Of a DNA stretch of 64,000 nucleotides, positions 42,397-53,334 are shown one piece after another. The translations under genes were made by a program, and so were the position numbers. Source of the stretch: Vanessa cardui (taxonomy: Eukaryota; Arthropoda; Insecta; Lepidoptera; Nymphalidae); assembly GCF_905220365.1 (NCBI RefSeq), contig NC_061153.1:5972001-6036000 (forward strand). Direction: 5' to 3'. Position 1 is the first letter of the stretch. The number at the start of each line of letters is the position of its first letter. The notes beneath the pieces were generated by a model that saw only the letters and a list, made by a program, of their open reading frames with translations, had not been told where the DNA came from and did not search any database.

Positions 42397-45000
42397 TCTA
42401 CCTTTTACAAAATTAGGAAAAATGGAATTAGGTTACACAAGTATAATCAAATACAAATCAGTTTACATAAAGAACAATCTTCAACAGCATGTAATTTATA
42501 TTTTTACTCATATCTTATTTATTTTCATCACTCACTGTGTTGTCGACAACATCGTTATTTCCTGAAGATTCTTCTCCAGATTCTTCCCCATTTGTAGAGA
42601 CTCTCCAGTTTCCTTCAACCCTCTTTAAATGTACTATATTTCTACGTAACCGTTTTCCGTTGTCATCATTTACCAGTACGACGTCGTTTCCTTCTTTATT
42701 AACAATTGTGTGTCACATCATCGAATGTGGTGGACAACTTATTTTCCTTCACTGTATTTTTAACGTATACCTTCTCTCCAATATCTATACTAGATGCCGT
42801 CGCTTGCCTCTTTCTATCTGCATATTCTTTCCCTTCGTTTTTCATTAAAGTATCCCTGTCTCTGGCTTCTAGATCAGTAAATTCAATATCAATCACGGAA
42901 GGCAAGTTATCTCTAAACTGACGCCTAAAAAAAAGAGTTCTGCGGGAGTTTTACAGGCGAGCCTAACCGAGAAAATACTTCTTTGAGCATGGAAATGGTA
43001 TGTGCAGAATCTATATTTTTAGTGATTTTGATTTCTTTGTATCTACTACAATAATCTATAATAACTAGAACTTTTGACCCCAAACATGACGGGATAACAA
43101 TTTTATCTCCGCATAACAGTAAATTGTCTTGAAAACAAAGTTAAGTCAAAGACCTTATAAACATTAACACTCTGGTCCCAGTTATTGTTATATATTCCAT
43201 TCCTAACTAATTTTAGCCCTAAATCCCCCTCAGCTTGCTTTAACTCTTGCAGGGCAATTGCTACAGGACGATATTGATCAACAACTAAGTTCAAATAATT
43301 ATCATCGTCAAATGGCTCTGGGGACTCATGAACTAAACACAGTCGCGACAGAGAATCTGCAATATTTTCCTTGCCTGAATATAGATCAATTTAAAATTAT
43401 ATGATTGCAAACGCAAAACCCAACGTTCGATTCTCGCACATGGCTTAGAATCAGGTCCAAATATCACCTCTAATGGCTTGTGATCGCTGACAAGTACAAA
43501 ATTATCTTTTCCAAATAGGTACATGTTGAAATGTTCTACCGCCCAGACCAACGCAAGAGCTTCCTTCTCGGTCTGACAATACCATTTCTCGCGGTCTGAG
43601 AGACTTTTATTACCATATGCAATTATTCGAGGCCCATTAGTGCCATGTTGGACGAGCACAGCTCCCAAACCGACTGGACTAGCATCAGCGAAGACTTGTG
43701 TACGATCAAGCGGATCATAATAGCCTAAGGTTTTGATTTGAATTTTAGCGCGCCCCTCAAAAGCTTGTTTTTTTTTTTACTATGGCGCCAATAAGAGGTG
43801 ATATCTGCACCCTTGCCTAGTTTTAGTCTTAGAATTTCGCGCAAGGGTTCTGTTCAAGTAGCTAAGTTGGGGTCCATTTCCCAACAAGCCCTAAAAAACT
43901 TTATAACTCCTCAACCGCTTTTGGTTCTCGAAACGATTCTATTGCATTTACATATTTATCTAAAGGCTTAACTTCATTGCCGGATTGATGACCAAGAAAA
44001 TCTATTTATTTCACCCCAAATGCACATTTACTGTCGTTTAACAAAACATTATTCTCTTTTAAAACTTGCAAGACTTTTTTTTGAGTTTTGCGCTATGTTC
44101 AACCTCATTGCTACCATATACGACTGTATGATCGATAAAGTTGACAACTCCCGTACATGGCAAAAAAAACCCTTTCTAAAATTATTTTTTTTGAAAATAT
44201 TCAGGGGCACACGAGGTCCCGAACATGAGCCTCTTATATCTAAATAGTCCCCAGCTACAGATAAAGGTAGTGATGTGTCTACTGTCCTCACTTATTTTTA
44301 ATTGGTGAAAAGAATTTTTTAAATCAAGTTTCGAGAAAATTTTTGGGTTTCTAAATTTTGGAATTAGTTTTTCCATAATCGGCAAAGGGTGCTTTTCTCT
44401 GACGATAGCTTTATTTGCTTTTCTCATGTCCACACAGATGCGTACATCGCCATCCGCTTTTAAGACTGGTACCAAGGGAGTGACCCAATCAGACGGGCCA
44501 TTAACTGGTCCTATAATATCCAACTCAACAAGTTCTTAGATTTTTTACTAATTTTAGATTCTAGAGGGACAGGGACTCTACGACAAGGCTGAGCAACTGG
44601 CTTAACTGATTTATCTATAGGGATATGAATTTGAACGTCTTTAAATTTAGAAAACATTCCATTAACTGAATTTATTCCTAGTCCAACCTTAAGAACGCCC
44701 AGAAACGAGGCGGTGTCTTTTCCAAGTAAATTTCTAGTACCATTTTTTACTACATAAAATGTGCCCTTGGTTCGAGGGTAAATGTTACCAATTTTTATGG
44801 TGGCGTCAAAAGATCCTAGCACAGGTAAAGCATTAGAACTGCCGTAGGCCATAAATTTCTTGTTTGGAGATTTAACTTGATTTTCAACAAGAACCCCCTT
44901 ATTTTCTAAGGATTTGCCATGTAACATCATTAATTATATTGCACTTACTACCGGAATCTATTAACATTTCAACTTCTACCCCCCCCTAGTGTACATCTAA
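42397..45000 (-). pseudogene. gypsy-B pol remnants (protease, RT, RNase H, trace of integrase)
   Basis: On the minus strand the protease DSG triplet (MLIDSGSKCNII) lies near 44965, broken by frame changes around a C8 run at about 44983. The frame at 44930-44511 carries the rest of protease and the linker. RT follows at 44523-44182 (CVDMRKANKAI, SKLDLKNSFHQL, FGTSCAPEYFQ). The next frame holds the catalytic box as FIDH instead of xxDD (about 44128-44139), so the second Asp is lost. RNase H is at 43668-43333 (VLVSDHKPLEVIF). Only scraps of integrase (43300-42540) remain. A T-run at about 43769-43780 marks another frame change. Confidence 0.85.
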
Positions 45001-45103
45001 TGGTATCATCATTATCAATATGAAAAATATAATCTACTTCTTCCGGCTTGCCTTTAGACCTTTTACTAGTGTTAGTAGTTTTAGGAATGCCATCATTAAT
45101 TTT

Positions 45104-45849
45104 TCATTTGCTCGCCCTAGTTCTACACAATTTGCGGAAATGTCCAACAAATCCGCACTTAAGACATTTCTTATTACGAGCTGTACAAAATTTTGAATCG
45201 CTTGAATGATTACCACCACAACGTATACATGAATCTCTATTTAAAGGTCTTTTAGAAACCTCCACTCTACTCACCGTCAGATCTTTACTTGATCCCGGTA
45301 AATCAAAATTGTTAAGTTGTCGATTGACAGTCTCTAGTGCGTTGGCCTCAGAAACAATTTTGTCAAGGGTCACGTCATCACCAAGTGTTAGAATTGTTTT
45401 CCTTAATTTGGCTGACTCGCACTTCTCAGTGATTTGATCAATCATATATTCGTCTGGGGCAGTGAATTTACATTTAGAACCTTGATGTCTGAGTCTTACT
45501 AGAAACTTGTCGAATTTTTCCTCAGTTTCTTGTTTGATCAGTCTAAATAAGTGACTTTCATAGACCCAGCTTTGTTTGGGGGCAAAGTATTTATCGAGCT
45601 TGTTTATAGCAACAGTAAAAACATCGTCGTTATCAGTATTGGTTTCTACATGTGCACCAGGTATATTATATATTTCTTGTAGGGGTAGCCCGCCCATATA
45701 TAAAAGCAATGCTCTTTTGGCTTCAGGTGTGGTAACATTAGTTGCCATTAAATACAATCCTAGGCGCGTTTCCACTTTTCCCAGAGTAGACCAACTGAGG
45801 CTGGGTCGCCGTCACAGTCCAAAGACTCTAAAGATGGTATTTGTGACAT
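45104..45849 (-). pseudogene. gypsy-B Gag, frameshifted near its start
   Basis: ATG 45849-45847 opens MSQIPSLESLDCDGD; the frame changes after WEKWKR near 45775. The frame 45775-45104 then covers capsid (LYMGGLPLQEIYN, KLDKYFAPKQSWVYE) and nucleocapsid, with Cys-rich CIRCGGNHSS and a normal knuckle CLKCGFVGHFRKLC. This Gag type is common among insect Ty3/gypsy elements. Apart from the one indel the domain is intact. Confidence 0.82.
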
Positions 45850-45871
45850 ATTTATATTATACCGGGAAGGA

Positions 45872-46195
45872 AGGAATAATTTCCTTTATAAGTACCGTTC
45901 CGAATAAATCGAACTACCTCTTGATCTAATTGTATTTAACTTCAGACTATTTAGGAATAATTTCCTTTATAGGTACCGTTCCGAATAAATCGAACTACCT
46001 CTTGATCTAATTGTATTTAACTTTAGACTATTTAGGAATAATTTCCTTTATAGGTACCGTTCCGAATAAATCGAACTACCTCTTGATCTAATTGTATTTA
46101 ACTTTAGACTATTTAGGAATAATTTCCTTTATAGGTACCGTTCCGAATAAATCGAACTACCTCTTGATCTAATTGTATTTAACTTCAGACTATTT
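45872..46195 (-). repeat. 81-bp tandem array (four copies) in the gypsy-B leader
   Basis: Units begin at 45872, 45953, 46034 and 46115, each starting AGGAATAATTTCCTTTATA and carrying GGTACCGTTCCGAATAAATC. The copies differ at only a few positions. The array ends about 20 bp upstream of the gag ATG on the minus strand. Confidence 0.95.
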
Positions 46196-46938
46196 AGTCT
46201 GTTATTTCCAATTTGTAAGATCATTTAGGTACCGTTTGCTAAAGCAAACTACCTCTGAAAACAATGTAAACTTTGGTTATTATTGACAGAATAAAAAGTG
46301 TTTATTTGAACACCGAGTATGTCTAACACCGATATTTACACTAACCCTGCAAAAATTTCAAGTATAATATAATTCCTAAAAACATAAGATTTAATCGAAG
46401 ATAACATATAATAAAATAATTGTAATATTTTACAAAATGTTTTGTAATAAATACACTTCCTAACTTATCGTAATCACAATTGGCAAAGATTTTCTACGAT
46501 TATAATAAATATAAAAATAGTCGTTTACAATTTATAACTAAAATGCTGTTTTGAAGATCAAATTTTACATTACCCTATTTAGTAAAAACTACACACTATT
46601 TTATATCTGTCAACAATAAAATCGTACCTTCGTATACGAAGTGACGTCATTACCGAACATATAGGTACCAATCGAAATAACTAAATCAGTTTTGTTTTTT
46701 TTTTAACCGATAACCCTCATAACCATCATTATTATATTTACACAATTAAATAATCTTGAGATTAAATAAGAATTAAAGATTTTAAAGATGCTAATAAACT
46801 GTAACATTATTATGTAGGGTAAGAATAACAACAAAACTGATTAGATACCGATTTACCTCTTAGTTTACATTTGGTTTTTGAATCAATTGGTATGTACCTT
46901 TTTTTCCTTATAAAATGAATCCTGGCAGGGTCGCCACT
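46196..46938 (-). other. gypsy-B leader and primer binding site
   Basis: Non-coding AT-rich leader. TGGCGACCCTGCCAGGATTC (46937-46918 read on the minus strand) adjoins the LTR and is the likely primer binding site; I do not assign the tRNA. A hairpin GTTTGCTAAAGCAAAC lies near 46227. Confidence 0.65.
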
Positions 46939-47127
46939 TGTACAGGTCACTATTAGGCACGTGGTTAATAATGAAACAACACAGTTCGATTTATAACGGA
47001 CACGTCTTGCTCGTACGGCGAACTAACTGATTATAATATGGCCAATGGCCGTACCCCCCACTATTGCTCGCCTTACGCGTAGGCTTGTCCATATTTATTT
47101 ATAAACTACCTCTTATAATACACTACA
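46939..47127 (-). repeat. gypsy-B 5' LTR (right)
   Basis: 189 bp, matching 42208-42396 except at two positions (GGCCAATGG for GGCTAATGG; CCCCCCAC for CCCCCTAC). It is followed by the CTAAA duplication. Confidence 0.92.
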
Positions 47128-48065
47128 CTAAATATACTACAGAATTCTTTTATTAACGACATCACATTGCAAAACTTCTAAAATTATCAGTGTTTCTTTA
47201 CTATATTGTTCATGTATTATATACACAAACCTTCCCCTTGAATCACACTATCTATTAAAAAAACCGCAGAAAAAACCTTCAGCCAAGAAAACCCCATAAT
47301 ATATCTGTCAAAAAACAATACGATATACTATATTAACTTTTATAGAATAATATACTGGGGCTCAATCAAGGGGCTCGTGCCCCCATGCCCGTGGCTAACA
47401 CCGGCTCCAAATATAGCAATAATTATAACTACAGTATATAATCGTAGATCGACTTTTAAGTAGTCTAATATTTTTCATTTCATTTTACTTAGGAGGACCC
47501 AAAAAAATATATGTTGAATACGCAATTATTTTTTGTATATTTTTGTGCATATTTTTGTTTGAAGTCTCTTTTTCTTTTTGTTAAAATTTTTATTTATTTA
47601 TTAACTATTGTTATTTCCCTCGCTAGAGAGCTCCGATAATAACCGAGTCCGATTGCTGCTAAATTCAAAGTGCTACGAAAATTAGCAAATATGGTAAAAA
47701 ATAAATGACAAAAAATTTTATTGTGGGTTATAACTAACAGATAGTCACATACGGTCGCGGAATTTTTTGTAGACATTTTGAGGTGTACAATTTTGTAGAG
47801 CATGATTTTAATCTATCTCATAGTATTCAGCCAGCGTTTGCAATATATGCGCAAAAATGTGTCTTTTTACAACATCACATTAGAAACCTCTAAAATTATC
47901 AGTGTTTATCTACTATATTGTCCACGTATTATATATACAAAATCATTCTCTTTAAATCACCCTATCTATTAAAAAAGACCTCATCAAAATCCGTTGCATA
48001 GTTTTTAAGATTTAAGCATAAACAGGAAAAGACAGTCAGCGAGAATCAATTTTGTTTTATACGAT

Positions 48066-48141
48066 GTAGTGGTAACAAATAGGTACAATGTACACAGTTT
48101 TCACTCATTAGGAAATACAAACCGCTATGTCCGTGCGTTTT
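48066..48141. other. Remnant of CTAG-repeat-associated sequence
   Basis: GGTAACAAATAGGTACAATG to GTCCGTGCGTTTT matches 23642-23720 of copy 1; no gene. Confidence 0.6.
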
Positions 48142-48649
48142 CAACCGACTTCAAAAAGGAGGAGGTTATCAATTCGTCTGTATTTTTTTTTTTTTTTATG
48201 TTTGTTACCTTATAACTTTTTACTGAGTGGACCGATTTTGATAATTTTTTTTTTGTTTGAAAGGTAGTAGATTCCCGTGGGGTCCCATTTTTTTTTAAAT
48301 TTTTTCCGATGATGGTATCCGTATGAAAACGACATAAGTCTTAAATTTGCATTATGTATATGCGCGACAAATAGGTGAATAACTCAAAATCACGTTAACC
48401 AATTTTGATGATTCTTTTTTTATTATAAAGGATATACTTTAAGGGTAGTTTGGTGAAAGTTTGGTAAGGTTCTGAGCACAGGATCCATGACAAATTAAGG
48501 GAACGGGAGGGAACGGAACAATTCTGAGGAGCACGTTAGCAATACTCGGTCAAATCTCTTATTTATGGGTTACTTGGATATTTGAATCACCTTCCGGAAC
48601 GTGGTTATGTTCATGTAATTGTCATAATCGAATATTATAATCAACTAGC

Positions 48650-48888
48650 GACCCGCCCCGACTTCTCACGGGTGCAATATGATACTAAATATACTAAAGA
48701 ATTTGTTTATTTACGACATCACATTGCAAACTTCTAAAATTGTCAGTGTTTCTTTACTATATTGTTCATTTATTATATACACAAACCTTTCCCTTGAATT
48801 ACACTATCTATTAAAAAAAACCGCATCAAAATCCGTTGCGTAGTTTTAAAGATATAGGCACAGAAAAAGCGACTTTGTTTTATACTAT
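48650..48888. repeat. Short CTAG-repeat copy in the left palindrome arm
   Basis: From CTAGCGACCCGCCCCGACTT to TTTGTTTTATACTATGTA, about 240 bp, an internally deleted form of the 1.9-kb CTAG repeat. Confidence 0.8.
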
Positions 48889-50184
48889 GTATTGACGGAA
48901 CTCCTAAACGGCTTACAGTTAGGGTGCGATTTGGGGCAGAATTTCTTTCTGTCTTTAATCAAATTTTGTGTATATGATGTACGACATAGCATACGAATAG
49001 CTCTTTTGCAAAGTTTTTTTACTGAGGTCGATTACAGCTCATTCGAGGGTGGTACCTTGTAGTTTATGCCGCATGACGTATTAAAGCCGCATTTTCGAAA
49101 GTCTATTTTTGCTTTATTCGAAAGTTTCTTTTGAAATTGTCCCTGAAGTAGTTTCTGATTCATATAAACGGCACGCTTAATCTATCCATATTAATAAAAA
49201 AATTTAGTCTTCATCAGCTTCACTTAAAATCAAATAAATAAAATTTTAACAAAAAGAAAAACCGACTTCAAACAAAACACTATTTTAAAACAAATAAAAA
49301 TGCACTAAAAAATAATAAAAATAATTGCATATTTTACATATTTTTTAGAGTCCTCCTAGGTAAAATGAAATGAAAAATATTAGACTACTTAAAAGTCGAT
49401 TTACGATTATATAATGTAGTTATAATTATTGGTATATTTGGAGCCGGTGTCAGCTACGGTGCCCTTGCCCCAACGATCAAAAGAAAGAAGCGATACGAGC
49501 CCCTTGATTGATCCAGTATATTATTGTGTAAAAGGTAATTTGTAAAAAACATATTTGTTAAAGTATTCTCTTATTGTTTTTGATAGATATACTGTAGGGT
49601 TTTATTGGCTGACACCGACTCCAAATATAGCAATAATTATAACTACATTATATAATCGTAAATCGACTTTTAAGTAGTCTAATATTTTTCATTTCATTTT
49701 ACCTAGGAGGACTCTGAAAAATATGTAAAATATGCAATTATTTTTATTATTTTTTAGAGCATTTTTATTTGTTTTAAAATAGTGTTTTGTTTGAAGTCGG
49801 TTTTTGTTTTTGTTAAAATTTTATTTATTTTTTGATTTTAAGTGAATCTGATGTTGACTAACTAATTTTTTTTAATATGAATAGATTAAGCGTTTCGTTT
49901 ATATGAGTCAGAAACTACTTCGAGGACAATTTCAAAGGAAACTTGCGAATAAAGCAAAAATAGACTTTCGAAAATGCGGATTTAATACGTCATGCGGCGT
50001 AAACCACAAGGATCCCCCGAAAGAGCTGTAATCGACCTCAGCAAAAAAACTTTGAAAAAGACCAACTATATTTCGTTCATCATATTACATCAAATCACAT
50101 ACACAAAAAATTATTAAAGATAGTAAGAAATTCTGCTCCGTATCGCACCCTAACTGTGAGCCGTATAGGAGTTCCATCACTACA

Positions 50185-50431
50185 TAGTATATAAAACAAA
50201 GTCGCTTTCTCTGTCCCTATATCTTTAAATCTATGCAACGGATTTTGATGCGATTTTTTTTGAAAGATAGTGTGATTCAAGAGGAATGTTTGTGTATATA
50301 ATACATGAACAATATAGTAAAGAAACACTGATAATTTTAGAATTTTGCGATGTGATGTCGTAAATAAACAAATTCTGTAGTAAATTTAGTATCAGTATTG
50401 CACCCGTGCGAAGCCGGGGTGAGTAGCTAGT
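50185..50431. repeat. Short CTAG-repeat copy in the right palindrome arm
   Basis: The inverted counterpart of 48650-48888, ending GAAGCCGGGGTGAGTAGCTAG and followed by T. The CTAG end plus hairpin is best seen here in its Helitron-like orientation. Confidence 0.8.
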
Positions 50432-50937
50432 TGATTATAATATTCGACTATGATAATTACATAAACATAACCACATTACGGAAGGTGACTCAAATATCCA
50501 AATAACCTACAAATAAAAAATTCGACAGAATATCGCTAACGTGCTCCTCAGAATTGTTCCGCTCCTTTCCGTTCCGCTACTTTGTCATGGATCCTGTGCT
50601 CAGAACCTTACCAAACTTTCACCAAATTACCCTTGAAGTATATATTTTATAATAAAAAAAGAATTATTAAAATTGGTTAACGTGATTTACAGTTATTCAC
50701 CTATTTGTCGCGCATATACATAATGCAAATTTAAGACTTATGTCGTTTTCATACGGATACCATCATCGGAAAAAAATTTAAAAAAAATGGGACCCCACGG
50801 GAAGCACTACCTTTCAAACAAAAAAAAATTATCAAAATCGGTCCACCCAGTAAAAAGTTATGAGGTAACAAACATAAAAAAAAAAAAAAAAAAAAATACA
50901 GACGAATTGATAACCCCCTCCTTTTTGAAGTCGGTTG

Positions 50938-51456
50938 AAAATAAATAAAATTTTAACAAAAAGAAAAACTGACTTTAAACAAAACAGTATTTTAAAACAA
51001 ATTAAAATGCACTAAAAAGTAATAAAAATAATTGCATATTTAACATATTTTTGAGAGTCCTAGGTAAAATGAAATGAAAAAAATTAGACTACTTAAAAGT
51101 CGATTTACGATTATATAATGTAGTTATAATTATTGCTATATTTGGAGTCGGTGTCGGTGTCGGAGGTATAGTATAGGGTTGGCTGACACGCACAATTTAT
51201 AATAGGTACCTAATTAGATAAGGATTTTTTTTTTAATTTAAAATACAACATCCACAGGCTCGCAGATGCCCGTGCCTTTTTTTACCTTTTATATTCAATT
51301 ACATTTTGGCGTTTTATATTTTATACTAAACATCAGCAGATCTTCGCTGGAAATCATTATTGACGTCTTCTTGGGAGACGTGGCCCACACTGATTTTTTT
51401 TTTTTAAATAATATATACGTAATCTATAATAAATAATCTATAATAAAAATAATATA
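50938..51456. other. Module repeat and AT-rich sequence
   Basis: 50944-51170 is another copy of the module at 49222-49454 (AAATAAAATTTTAACAAAAA to TTTGGAGTCGGTGTC). The rest is AT-rich, without genes. Confidence 0.65.
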
Positions 51457-51750
51457 TAAACTATAATAAATAATATATAAATAAAAATATATAGCAGTAT
51501 ATGTGTTCGAATTACTACAATCCAGCGGGTCGTGGTCCGCGTTTGATCAGAGAGAGCACGGCCTCGGCGATTCTGATGTCGCGTTTATGTATAGATGTCT
51601 TGATAAACTATAATAAATAATATATAAATAAAAATATATAGCAGTATATGTGTTCGAATTACTACAATCCAGCGGGTCGTGGTCCGCGTTTGATCAGAGA
51701 GAGCACGGCCTCGGCGATTCTGATGTCGCGTTTATGTATAGATGTCTTGA
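51457..51750. repeat. 147-bp tandem duplication over the viral helicase 3' end
   Basis: 51457-51603 and 51604-51750 are near-identical: TAAACTATAATAAATAATAT, then the last about 95 bp of the helicase fragment (CCAGCGGGTCGTGG to GATGTCTT). The duplication therefore happened after viral integration and joins host AT-rich DNA with viral sequence. Confidence 0.92.
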
Positions 51751-52257
51751 GGCTGTGCTCAAGGATGGTCCTTTCTGAAGCACCCGCCGCTCGGCCGATG
51801 AATCTGCCGATAGCGTCGTCACCATCGTCCGTGTTGTAGACACAGGTGTTAGTGTGTCTAGTAATTGCCACAACTGCGTGAGGAACACTTTCGTGAATAC
51901 GGAGCCTCACATTTTTCGACTGGACTATGATAACGTCGCCGTAGGTCTGTCCCTGAGATTCGTGGATGGTCATGACGCCTGATCCTTCTCCTTTTCCATA
52001 TCCCTGGTCCATCAGGAGTTTCTTTTCCTCCTGCGTATGGACCAGATGTAGGGTTTCGGTTTGGTCGGATGGTATGTTGGCGTCAGTGAATCTCTTCATT
52101 TTGAGGGAGTGGATTATAGGGCTTGCAGAGTAGATGGTACGGTAGACCTCACTAATGGCGTATGCGACGTCCAGGGGGTTTCGGTGCGTACAGGATAACT
52201 CGCGGGTGATGTTTGTTGTCAGGCTTGGCCGGCAGTACCTCATTTCGAACAGATTTT
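51662..52257 (-). pseudogene. Endogenous viral element: C-terminal half of SF1 RNA-virus helicase
   Basis: This minus-strand open frame of about 198 codons has the late motifs of alphavirus-superfamily (virga/negev-like) helicases: HTQEEKKLL, TIHESQGQTYGDV (motif V) and VVAITRHTN (motif VI). It ends KRGPRPAGL at tandem stops TAG TAA. It begins at 52257, at the 7-bp duplication AGATTTT left by the LINE-Q insertion. The N-terminal half of the same helicase is at 59372-59812. The composition is clearly richer in G+C than the flanks. The methyltransferase and polymerase are not present. Confidence 0.85.
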
Positions 52258-52576
52258 ATTTATTTATTTATGTACCAACAGAGTATACAGAAAATTATGT
52301 AAATGAAAATGTGTACAAAGGGATAACTTATCTCTAACAAGAGATCTCTTCCAGAAACCCTGAATCTAGTTGTAATACATATTTATGGTGTAGGTACAAT
52401 ATCAATTATTTTATATTATAAAATTAAAGTAGACTTAACGATAAATGAATATGTTACACACTAAATACAAATAAATACATTAATATATACATTATCTATA
52501 ATATATATACATATATATACATTTAACTTACATAGATACAAAAAATATATATATCTATATATAAAATAAATTAAAC

Positions 52577-53160
52577 TTAAGTGGAAAGAAAGTGTTGCTT
52601 AACTCTGATTTTAAACGATCTTATTGTAAAATTATTATGGAAAATATTATCTGGAAGAGAGTTCCATAGGCGAGCGGGAACAACGGAAAATGAGTTACCA
52701 TAGGAAGTAGTATTAAAAAATGGTACATCAAGAGTTTTCGACGCCACACATGCGCGTACTGGTCTTTCACGAGCAGGACAAAACAGAAAACGCTCGTGTA
52801 GGTAATCAGGGCTACCATGGTTTAATATATTAAAAAGAAGCGATAATATGTGCAAGCTCCGGCGAAGTCGGATAGGAAGCCACTTTAATTGACGTCGATA
52901 TTCAGAAATGTGATCAGATTTGCGCAGACCGTAAATGAAACGAATGCCCAAATTTTGAAGTCTATCTAGTTTGTCAAGTAGCTCTTCATTCGCATCAAGA
53001 TAGCAAACATCAGCGTAGTCCAGGATAGGAAGAAGAAGGGATTGTGCAAGTAATATTTTTGTTTTGAAAGGAAGGAAATTCTGCAAACGTTTTAAAGAAT
53101 GTAGAGAGAAATGGACACGTTTACTGATTTCGTTAACCTGAGCTCTCCATGATAAATTCG
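52577..53160 (-). pseudogene. LINE-Q copy 2 RT C-terminal part
   Basis: Reads LSWRAQVNEISKR, then LLAQSLLLPILDYADVCYLD and QLKWLPIRLRRSLHIL, the thumb and C-terminal domain of the LINE-Q RT. It continues from 57399 on the other side of LINE-R. The frame is open to the stop at 52577; the copy is broken by the insertion. Confidence 0.85.
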
Positions 53161-53334
53161 GTTTAAAGACATTTATTTCTCATAAAGAACACAAAAGTTC
53201 ACTTATAATAAGAAATTACAATTATTTTTCCTGAGGGTACATTTAAAAGTCTGCCTTATGAATTGTATACACTGAGGTAAAATGTTGCGGGTAGTTATAG
53301 TACACAAAAATGTTAAGGTAGGGGTTACATTAAC

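Larger units (their letters stand above)
42208..47127 (-). mobile_element. gypsy-B: Ty3/gypsy element with near-identical LTRs
   Basis: The LTRs 42208-42396 and 46939-47127 (189 bp each; TG...CA) differ at two positions by eye. The target duplication is CTAAA at 42203-42207 and 47128-47132. The element reads on the minus strand: a PBS-like TGGCGACCCTGCCAGGATTC next to the right LTR, a long leader with an 81-bp tandem array, gag, then a damaged pol. The integrase region is mostly deleted, so the copy is not autonomous. Confidence 0.93.
42165..48065. repeat. CTAG-repeat copy 2, interrupted by gypsy-B
   Basis: It starts CTAGCGACCCGCCCCGGCTT and is collinear with copy 1 through CTAAATAT, the GGGGCTCAATCAAGGGGCTC block, the CGCTAGAGAGCTCCGATAAT block and the TTTGTTTTATAC end. 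The gypsy-B element sits after its first 43 bp. The two copies let the empty target sites of both Harbinger and gypsy-B be read directly. Confidence 0.8.
48142..50937. repeat. 2.8-kb palindromic element with 1.3-kb arms
   Basis: The left arm 48142-49454 and right arm 49608-50937 are reverse complements at roughly 90% by eye, with a 153-bp spacer. The outer ends read CAACCGACTTCAAAAAGGAG and its complement. Each arm contains a short CTAG-repeat copy and a copy of the GAGTCCTCCTAGG module. There is no coding capacity. It resembles a fold-back element; I could not define a target duplication (flanks TTTT and AAAA). Confidence 0.88.

Noticed and set aside
42537..42921. Plus-strand frames of 103 and 71 codons in the left part of gypsy-B
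   Set aside because: They are antisense to the integrase C-terminal scraps and carry no motif.
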